Origin: an uncultured Bacteroidota bacterium
GTDB taxonomy: Bacteria > Bacteroidota > Bacteroidia > Flavobacteriales > Flavobacteriaceae
Length of the DNA stretch: 64,000 nt
Assembly: GCA_902582405.1 (NCBI GenBank)
Contig: CACHSA010000001.1
Span: forward strand, 1-64,000
Reading direction: 5' to 3'
Positions 27,602 through 34,620 of this stretch are shown here, in pieces. The position numbers were made by a program, and so were the translations under genes. Within the stretch, counting starts at the first letter, position 1. Every line of letters starts with the position of its first letter. The notes beneath the pieces were generated by a model. It saw nothing but the letters and a program-made list of their open reading frames with translations, searched no databases and was not told where the DNA came from.

Positions 27602-28190
27602 GAAATTTAAATTGATATTTGCTACTAAAAACAAAGGGAAATACAATGAAGTAAAGAAAATGATGCCCAAAAATGTCAGCCTCATGAGCTTAAATGATTT
27701 AAATTTTAATTTAGATATAGAGGAGACTGGTGAAACTTTAAAGGAAAATGCAAAAATTAAATCCGATTTTATTTTCAATAATTATAGAATTAATTGTTTT
27801 GCAGATGATACTGGGCTAGAAATAGATTCTCTTAATGGCATGCCAGGAGTTTATTCTGCTAGATTCGCAGGCAAAAATTGTAATACACAAGAAAACATAG
27901 AAAAAGTATGGGATTTGTTAACTGGACATAAAAACAAAAAAGCAAAATTTAAATCTGTATTTTCGTTAAATCTCAATGGGAAAACATTTTTTTTTGAAGG
28001 CAAAATTGACGGGGAAATTATATTTCAACGAATTGGAAAAAATGGTTTTGGATATGACTCAATATTTATTCCAAATGGATACACAAAAACTTTCGCAGAG
28101 TTGAATTTAATTGAAAAGAACGATATAAGTCATAGGTCGGAAGCTCTTAAAAAACTAATTATTTTTTTAGATAAACAAAAATATCTGTAA
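27594..28190 (+). CDS. Non-canonical purine NTP pyrophosphatase (RdgB/HAM1)
   Basis: 198 residues from ATG 27594, chosen because MNRKFKLIFATKN fits the family start; the ORF track adds five residues from 27579. Signatures are TKNKGK (nucleotide phosphate binding), FADDTGLEIDSLNGMPGVYSARFAG (catalytic Asp pair and base-recognition loop), GFGYDSIF and the SHR motif near the C-terminus. It hydrolyses ITP, dITP and XTP to the monophosphates, keeping deaminated purines out of DNA and RNA. The start overlaps the rlmH stop by 8 bases, so the two are coupled. Confidence 0.95.
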   Translation: MNRKFKLIFATKNKGKYNEVKKMMPKNVSLMSLNDLNFNLDIEETGETLKENAKIKSDFIFNNYRINCFADDTGLEIDSLNGMPGVYSARFAGKNCNTQENIEKVWDLLTGHKNKKAKFKSVFSLNLNGKTFFFEGKIDGEIIFQRIGKNGFGYDSIFIPNGYTKTFAELNLIEKNDISHRSEALKKLIIFLDKQKYL

Positions 28191-28209
28191 TTTAATTTAA
28201 AGATTCGTT

Positions 28210-28983
28210 TTGGATTTTAAAAAACTTTTTTTTTACTTACTAGTATCTTTGTTGGCTTTTAATCTGGCTTGTGCACAGGACCAAATATCCCTATTGAAAG
28301 GTAAAATAAAAAATGATAGCACAGATGAATATATGTCGAGCGTTCATGTGCTCAACTTGAATTCTGTAGAAGGTGTTATTAGTGATCGTCAAGGTAATTT
28401 TGAAATTGCAGTAAAATCAAAAGATACACTTTATTTTTCTTATTTAGGATTTAAACCTTTAAAAGTTCCCGTTAGTAATGATATGATAAAACTAGGCGTA
28501 CCAATTTTCAGACTTACTCAATTATCATTTGCGTTGGAGGAGGTAATAGTAAGGCCCTATTCTTTGACTGGATATTTGGATATAGACGTTAAAAAAGTTC
28601 CGCTTAATCCTGCAGGAAGATTTACAATACCTGGTCTTCCCCAATCAGGATATGAGGCTGGGAACAGAAATAAATCTTCAATTTCTAAAGCTATTGGATC
28701 ATTATTTAATCCTGCTGACTTCTTATATAACCTTTTTGGAAAGAATCCGAAACAAATGAGAAAGTTAAAAAAAATGAGAGAAGATGATGAAATTAAAAAT
28801 TTACTTTCAACTAAATTTGATAGAGAGGTTCTAATACAACTTTTAGGGGTAAACAGAGTAAATCTTGAAGAAATTTTAAGAAACTGTAACTATTCCAATA
28901 CTTTTATTAGAGAAGCCAATGATTTGCAAATTTTAGAGGCTATAAGTGGTTGCTATGAAGAATACAAAATTCTTCAACTTTAG
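28210..28983 (+). CDS. Exported protein with carboxypeptidase-regulatory-like domain
   Basis: 257 residues from a TTG codon, which is required to include the signal peptide (FYLLVSLLAFNLACAQ); no ATG occurs before it. After the signal peptide lies a CarboxypepD_reg-like beta-sandwich (KGKIKND..VHVLNLNSVEGVISDRQGNFEI..FSYLGFKPLKV), the module found at the N-terminus of SusC/TonB receptors. There is no plug or barrel after it. The C-terminal part (residues about 130-257) is mixed helix with basic patches and no family I recognise. It probably acts in the periplasm or outer membrane; function unknown. It follows the ITPase by 19 bases. Confidence 0.75.
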   Translation: MDFKKLFFYLLVSLLAFNLACAQDQISLLKGKIKNDSTDEYMSSVHVLNLNSVEGVISDRQGNFEIAVKSKDTLYFSYLGFKPLKVPVSNDMIKLGVPIFRLTQLSFALEEVIVRPYSLTGYLDIDVKKVPLNPAGRFTIPGLPQSGYEAGNRNKSSISKAIGSLFNPADFLYNLFGKNPKQMRKLKKMREDDEIKNLLSTKFDREVLIQLLGVNRVNLEEILRNCNYSNTFIREANDLQILEAISGCYEEYKILQL

Positions 28984-29048
28984 GTTCCCAGAAATTTATT
29001 TAGATTAAATAAATTAGATATTAAACTAATGATTTTATGATTAAACTT

Positions 29049-29056
29049 TATCTTTG
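29049..29056 (+). promoter_or_regulatory. TAnnTTTG -7 box just before purB
   Basis: TATCTTTG matches the Bacteroidota -7 consensus exactly and ends five bases before the purB ATG. Transcription would then start at or next to the start codon (leaderless mRNA). No good TTTG -33 box was found at the usual spacing. Confidence 0.35.
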
Positions 29057-29061
29057 CATTA

Positions 29062-30414
29062 ATGAAAAATGCACTGATCAACTCATTAAATTCAATCTCA
29101 CCAATTGATGGAAGGTATCGGAACCAAATTGAAAATCTCTCAAAATATTTTTCTGAAAAGGCCTTAATAAATTATAGGTTATTAGTTGAAATTGAATATT
29201 TTATATCTCTAGTTGAAATTCCTCTACCACAACTTGAAACCTTTCCAATAAAGAAAATTAAATATTTAAGAAAGATTTATGAAAAGTTTACTGATGAGGA
29301 TGCATTAGAGGTAAAAAAAATTGAAATTGAAACTAATCATGATGTTAAAGCAATAGAATATTTTTTAAAAGATAAATTCGATCTAATTGGAATTTCAAAA
29401 TTCAAAGAGTTTATTCATTTTGGCCTTACCTCCCAGGACATCAACAATACTAGTATACCTCTGTCAATTAAAAATGCAATTAAAGAGGAATATTTACCCA
29501 ATATTAATGAACTGGTGTCAAGTCTTAAAAAGCTTTCAAATGAATCAAAAAAAATTTCCATGCTAGCCAGAACTCACGGACAGCCCGCTTCTCCCACAAA
29601 ATTGGGAAAAGAAATAATGGTTTTTATTGAGAGGCTTGAAAATCAAGTTACAGTTCTAAGTTCAATACCTCATGCAGCCAAGTTTGGAGGTGCAACAGGA
29701 AATTATAATGCCCATGTGGTAAGTTATCCAAAAATTAATTGGAGAAAATTTAGTTCAACTTTTTTAGAAACTAAGTTTGGACTTAAACATTCTTTTCCAA
29801 CAACACAAATTGAGCACTATGACTATTTTTCTTCTCAGTGTGACGCATTAAGAAGAATTAATAATATTTTAATCGACATGTGCAGAGATATTTGGTATTA
29901 TATTTCTATGGATTATTTCAAGCAAAAGATAGTTAGAAATGAAATAGGATCTTCTGCTATGCCACATAAGATAAATCCAATAGATTTTGAAAATGCTGAG
30001 GGTAATCTGGGTTTAGCTAATTCTTTATTGATTCACCTATCACAAAAATTACCAATTTCAAGGCTACAAAGAGATTTGACAGATAGTACAACACTGAGAA
30101 ATATTGGAGTACCTTTTGCGCATACTCTCATAGCATTAAAATCGTTAATCAAAGGTTTATCGAAATTGTTAATTAATAAAGATAAAATATCCAAAGATCT
30201 GGAGGAAAATTGGTCAGTTGTAGCTGAAGGAATACAAACTATGTTGAGAAAAGAAGGATACGCAGGTGCGTATGAAAAACTTAAGGACCTAACTAGAAAA
30301 AATAAAAAAATTGACCAAACTATAATTAACGAATTTATAAATTCACTCGAAATTAGTTCGGAGATTAAAAAAGATCTTAAAAAAATTACACCCTTTAATT
30401 ATGTTGGAATTTAA
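29062..30414 (+). CDS. purB: Adenylosuccinate lyase
   Basis: 450 residues. The fumarase/aspartase-superfamily signature is SSAMPHKINPIDFENAEGN (near residues 295-315). The N-terminal SISPIDGRYRNQ and the ARTHGQPASPTKLGKE segment are adenylosuccinate-lyase specific. It acts twice in purine synthesis, releasing fumarate from SAICAR and from adenylosuccinate. It is an apparently single gene with a -7 box directly before the ATG. Confidence 0.96.
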   Translation: MKNALINSLNSISPIDGRYRNQIENLSKYFSEKALINYRLLVEIEYFISLVEIPLPQLETFPIKKIKYLRKIYEKFTDEDALEVKKIEIETNHDVKAIEYFLKDKFDLIGISKFKEFIHFGLTSQDINNTSIPLSIKNAIKEEYLPNINELVSSLKKLSNESKKISMLARTHGQPASPTKLGKEIMVFIERLENQVTVLSSIPHAAKFGGATGNYNAHVVSYPKINWRKFSSTFLETKFGLKHSFPTTQIEHYDYFSSQCDALRRINNILIDMCRDIWYYISMDYFKQKIVRNEIGSSAMPHKINPIDFENAEGNLGLANSLLIHLSQKLPISRLQRDLTDSTTLRNIGVPFAHTLIALKSLIKGLSKLLINKDKISKDLEENWSVVAEGIQTMLRKEGYAGAYEKLKDLTRKNKKIDQTIINEFINSLEISSEIKKDLKKITPFNYVGI

Positions 30415-30446
30415 ATTTGGTATCTTTTTGTATGAAATTTTGTAAT

Positions 30447-32024
30447 ATGATAATATTTGAAGTTACGTTTAAACGTCTATTATATTTGTCAATTTTTTTT
30501 CTTCTATCAATAAAATGTTCTAAGAAGGATATTGACGACAATGAAATAAATATCGTTTCCGATGTGGATTCAGAATCTAGCGATTCTCCCGCAGAAATAA
30601 CTATTTCAACAGAAATTAATGACTTTATTTGGAAAGGACTAAATCAATATTATTATTGGCAATCAGATGTATCTAGTCTAGCAGATTCAAAAGCTACAAT
30701 GGAAAGTGAATATATTGCACTTTTAAATTCTCAACAAGACAGCAAGGAGTTTTTTGAGGATTTACTCCACCAAGATGACAGATTTAGTTGGATAGAAGAA
30801 GACTATGAAATATTGGAAAATCAACTTTCAGGAACAACCGCCTCCAATGGTATGAAATTTCAACTTTATGTAAGGGATGATGGAGAGAGTATAATTGGAG
30901 CAGTAACGTATGTATTACCTGATTCAGATGCTTTTAACAAAGGCATAGTGCGTGGTGATATTTTTAATAGTGTAAACGGTAATGTGTTGAACTTTAACAA
31001 CTACATGTCACTGTTGTATGGAGAACAAACAAGCTATAGCGTTCAACTTGTAAATTATGATTCCGAAAATGATTTAGTAACTTCAAGGGATATAAGTGTA
31101 ACACTAAATAAAGAAGAAAACTTTCAAGAAATCCCATTCCATCATGCTTCCATAATTGAACATGGTTCTAAAAAGATAGGATATTTAATGTATAATAAGT
31201 TTTTAGGAACCGTAGATAGTAACGGTGACGGGGAAGTAGATAGAGATTTTAATGAGGAATTGATTGATTTATTTGTTTATTTAAAGAGTCAAAATTTGGA
31301 TGAGCTTGTCTTGGATTTGAGATACAATGGAGGAGGTTCGGTAAATACATGTACCTACTTAGCTAGTTTAATAACTGGTCAGTTCACAGGAACCATTTTT
31401 GCTAAACAAATATGGAATGAAAAAATAATGGCGTTTATTGAAGATAGAAACTCTAATGATGACCCATCAGACGATTTGAATTTCGACAATTATTTTACTG
31501 ACACGAGACCAGACGGTAATCCACTTCCTAGCCTTGGTCTAAGTAGGTTATATGTTTTGACATCAAATAGAACTGCCTCCTCTAGTGAACTTCTCATTAA
31601 TGGATTAACGCCACATATTGATATAATACAAATTGGAATCAAAACAGTTGGAAAAAATGTTGGATCAATTACATTATACGACTACACTGATAATGACCAA
31701 CAAATTAAAAATCCAAAGCATAAATATGCGATGCAACCAATCGTTTTAAAAATTGCTAATAGTGAGAATTTTGCAGATTATAATTATGGGTTAGAACCTG
31801 ATATAGAGTATAGGGAAAAGGCTTCAAACTTGGGCACCATTGGGAATAAAACTGAACCCCTATTATCTTTAGCACTAGATCATATTTCCGGCAGTAGTAA
31901 AAAGAAAGTTGAAGTTAAAGAATCTTTAATGCCCCTATTTGAACCTGGGATTGACAAATCTCAGCAAATGTATATTGATAGAATAAATCTTAAGTTATTG
32001 AAAGATTTTAAAATTCATAACTAA
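30447..32024 (+). CDS. S41-family (C-terminal processing) peptidase lipoprotein
   Basis: 525 residues from ATG 30447, preferred because it gives a compact lipoprotein signal ending LLSIKC; 30432 is also possible and the ORF track uses a TTG at 30417. Order: S41 N-terminal region (about 40-110), PDZ-like domain (DAFNKGIVRGDIFNSVNGN), then the tail-specific protease core with ELVLDLRYNGGGSVN and the catalytic Ser in NRTASSSELL. Bacteroidota encode many such lipid-anchored S41 proteases. The substrate is unknown. The 3' end overlaps the convergent btuB-like gene by 17 bases. Confidence 0.9.
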   Translation: MIIFEVTFKRLLYLSIFFLLSIKCSKKDIDDNEINIVSDVDSESSDSPAEITISTEINDFIWKGLNQYYYWQSDVSSLADSKATMESEYIALLNSQQDSKEFFEDLLHQDDRFSWIEEDYEILENQLSGTTASNGMKFQLYVRDDGESIIGAVTYVLPDSDAFNKGIVRGDIFNSVNGNVLNFNNYMSLLYGEQTSYSVQLVNYDSENDLVTSRDISVTLNKEENFQEIPFHHASIIEHGSKKIGYLMYNKFLGTVDSNGDGEVDRDFNEELIDLFVYLKSQNLDELVLDLRYNGGGSVNTCTYLASLITGQFTGTIFAKQIWNEKIMAFIEDRNSNDDPSDDLNFDNYFTDTRPDGNPLPSLGLSRLYVLTSNRTASSSELLINGLTPHIDIIQIGIKTVGKNVGSITLYDYTDNDQQIKNPKHKYAMQPIVLKIANSENFADYNYGLEPDIEYREKASNLGTIGNKTEPLLSLALDHISGSSKKKVEVKESLMPLFEPGIDKSQQMYIDRINLKLLKDFKIHN

Positions 32025-33870
32025 TTCCGAATCGAAGATTCCTTCCTTTACTAGAATAATTTAAAATTTCAACATACTCTTTGTTAAATATATTATTAAT
32101 CCAAAAATTAAATTTCATTTTATATTTAGAAAATGAGTACCTCATGTCCATTAAACCATATGAATTTAATATTTCTGTACCTCCCAGAGCTTCTCTTTTA
32201 CCTCTATACCTATAGATAAAAGATAATTGTTTATTGCTTTTAAGATAATATGTAATTGATTCGTTAAAGGAGTGTTTTGGTAGTCTTTGTAGAGTTCCGC
32301 TTTTAAGTTCATTGAAGGTATAATTAAAATTGAAATCCATTTTATTAAAAAATTTTTTCGAATAATCAATTTCAACACCTCTAAAGGTTAAATCCAACGG
32401 AGAATTAATATATCCTCCCGCAAAAGTTGAAAAGTCATATTCATAAATAATCTTGGGATTCTCTTCTCTTTCAAAGAAAACTATTGATAAATTTCGTTTT
32501 TGGTTGTTAATTTCAATACCAATTTCCTTTGAAACACTTTCCTCTGGCAGTAATTCTTTATTTCCTGAATATGGATCATAAAGTTGATACAAACTTGGTG
32601 CAATAAATGCTGAATTTAAAGTTGCAAATATTTTAATGTTTTCTGATTCTTTAAAGTCAATATTGTAGGAGGGATTTAAACTGTATGTGAAAAATTTACC
32701 ATAAGTCTGGTGATTATTAATTCTTCCTCCTAAACTGAAATTTAAATTTTTCCCGCTCAAATAAACTAGATTTGAATATAACCCTACTTGACTAACATTT
32801 GGAACACCGTCATAACCAGAATCTTGAAAAAGTAAGCCCTGAACTGAATAAATTTTATCTGAAATTTTGAATTTGTTTAGAATTTCTGCGCTTTTATTTA
32901 TTGAATTGAAAGTCAACGGATAATTATCTCTGTATTCTCGACTGGTATTTTGAAAGCCAGCCGTAATAGATATTTCACCTTTGCTGTATTCATATTTAAA
33001 TCTTGAACTGAGTGACTCCAAAAAGCTAAGTCCAATAAACTTTGCATCTTCAATTGGGAAGGAGTTGTCATAACCATTTTTTATTTGAGATTTGTTTAAA
33101 ATGACATACCATTCGAAAGGCCCGTCATTATTAGATAAATTCAGATTAAAATTATATTTAGAAAAATTATCAATCTCTGAACCAGTTGATATAGCACTCA
33201 TACCACTTGTATTCAGAGTTGACAAATTAAATCCCAACTTTAAAAAAGTGAAATCCTTATCAAATCCCAAATTTGAGGAAAAATAAGTCAGATTATCTAA
33301 TTTTCTTTTGGCATCATTTTCTGTCCCAGTGAATAAATCAATACTTAACAACTTGCTTTTGCTACTTTTTTTTGTTGTAATGTTAATTACACCTGCTGAT
33401 GCAGAACTCCCATATAATGAACTTGAAGCGCCTTTTAAAATCTCGATGGACTCAATTTGATTTATATTCAAAAAATTTATATCAAAATCATTATCAATTC
33501 GGGAAGGGTCTGAAATTCTTACTCCATCAATTAAAATAAGAACCTGGTTGTTATTGCTACCTCTAATCGCATATCTTAAGTTTTGACCAGTAATTGATGC
33601 ATTTCCTAAAGTGATTATTCCAGCCTTGGTTGACAAAAGTTCAGAAATATTTCTTCCACCGAACTTTTTTAAATCTACACTATCAATTTTAATAATACTC
33701 CTTCCTGATTCTTTTCTCTTAATTGGTATTTGGCTTTCAATTAATGTTATTTCATTTAAATAAAACGTTTTTGTGTTTAATGAATCTTTTTTAATATCCA
33801 AATCCTGTGCTTTTAAATTATTGCTAATATAAAAGATGCACAAGAGTAAGATTTTTACTTTTGCTTTCAT
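32008..33870 (-). CDS. btuB: TonB-dependent vitamin B12 receptor, BtuB-like
   Basis: 620 residues with a signal peptide, a plug domain (SGRSIIKIDSVDLKKFGGRNISELLSTKAG-type, then IRGSNNNQVLILIDGVRI and SASAGVINITTKK), and a 22-strand barrel ending NLRFGISYEF, the terminal-Phe outer-membrane signature. It lacks the SusC-type N-terminal extension; length and plug match BtuB. The strongest functional clue is the cobalamin riboswitch in its leader, which makes corrinoid uptake the likely role. It would work with TonB-ExbBD and a BtuFCD-type importer; neither is in this window. Confidence 0.9.
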   Translation of the reverse strand: MKAKVKILLLCIFYISNNLKAQDLDIKKDSLNTKTFYLNEITLIESQIPIKRKESGRSIIKIDSVDLKKFGGRNISELLSTKAGIITLGNASITGQNLRYAIRGSNNNQVLILIDGVRISDPSRIDNDFDINFLNINQIESIEILKGASSSLYGSSASAGVINITTKKSSKSKLLSIDLFTGTENDAKRKLDNLTYFSSNLGFDKDFTFLKLGFNLSTLNTSGMSAISTGSEIDNFSKYNFNLNLSNNDGPFEWYVILNKSQIKNGYDNSFPIEDAKFIGLSFLESLSSRFKYEYSKGEISITAGFQNTSREYRDNYPLTFNSINKSAEILNKFKISDKIYSVQGLLFQDSGYDGVPNVSQVGLYSNLVYLSGKNLNFSLGGRINNHQTYGKFFTYSLNPSYNIDFKESENIKIFATLNSAFIAPSLYQLYDPYSGNKELLPEESVSKEIGIEINNQKRNLSIVFFEREENPKIIYEYDFSTFAGGYINSPLDLTFRGVEIDYSKKFFNKMDFNFNYTFNELKSGTLQRLPKHSFNESITYYLKSNKQLSFIYRYRGKREALGGTEILNSYGLMDMRYSFSKYKMKFNFWINNIFNKEYVEILNYSSKGRNLRFGISYEF

Positions 33871-33929
33871 ATGTGTACTAAACTAGCGCGTATATTTTTT
33901 TATCCCGAAAAAATCATACAGTCTATATT

Positions 33930-34070
33930 GGCAGGTCTCCTGGCTTGCTTTTTTCTATTCGCCTTCCCAAAAAAATCAGTGGCATTGAGTTTATAGAAAA
34001 AACCTAAAAAAGGTATTAGCATACAGTTGCGGGAACAGCATTGTCTTTAAATTCAATTTCCCTTTTAATC
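33930..34070 (-). promoter_or_regulatory. Cobalamin (B12) riboswitch
   Basis: On the minus strand the leader reads GCTGTTCCCGCAACTGT, then GCCACTG, GGGAAGGCG and the B12 box AAGCCAGGAGACCTGCC, in the right order and spacing for the adenosylcobalamin-type riboswitch. It ends about 60 bases before the btuB-like ATG. There is no strong terminator in between, so translational control (sequestered start region) is more likely than transcription termination. Confidence 0.93.
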
Positions 34071-34121
34071 TTCTAAATATTAGAAAAACCAATCCATAAA
34101 TTTAATTAAAATTTGAATTAA

Positions 34122-34613
34122 TTAAGCGGTTATGAATTTAAATTTCTCTGCAACTTTATAGAATCTAAAAAGAATGAAAGAGTAAAATAAATCACCTAAA
34201 ATTGTATTTATAAAAAAGGGTACAGCTAGGGTAAAACATGTAATTAATCCTTCAATATTTTTTGGGTAAGCTAGATACCAAACTCCAAGATTGGATAATA
34301 CAAAAAAAACAAAAGATGATAAAAAAACTGTTTTTAAGTCTATTTTCTGGGATACAGATCCAATAAAGTATATTAAAACAAAACTTACATAGACGAAAAT
34401 ATTTATAAAACTTATTCCAATAAAAAGATCTGAAATAAACAGGGGAATGATTGGGAGGAACGCACCTAGTAATCTGTTGTTTATTTTTTTTGAAGAAAAA
34501 AGAGCAATGCCTGTTATTGGCGCAAAATTTGGGGGGTGAGGGACTAGTCTAGACAGAATTGCCAAAATAATGACACCTGCTATTACAATATTTCTATTTT
34601 TTTCTTTTATCAA
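34122..34613 (-). CDS. DUF6580-type small membrane protein (ECF S-component-like)
   Basis: 163 residues with about five hydrophobic segments. SRLVPHPPNFAPITGIALF near the N-terminus and the C-terminal NTILGDLFYSFILF are what I associate with the DUF6580 putative transport family. Size and topology resemble the S component of an energy-coupling-factor transporter. It starts eight bases after the carB stop and ends 51 bases before the B12 riboswitch, so it is not itself behind that riboswitch. A role in handling a cobalamin-related small molecule is only suggested by position. Confidence 0.7.
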   Translation of the reverse strand: MIKEKNRNIVIAGVIILAILSRLVPHPPNFAPITGIALFSSKKINNRLLGAFLPIIPLFISDLFIGISFINIFVYVSFVLIYFIGSVSQKIDLKTVFLSSFVFFVLSNLGVWYLAYPKNIEGLITCFTLAVPFFINTILGDLFYSFILFRFYKVAEKFKFITA

Positions 34614-34620
34614 ATTTAAA

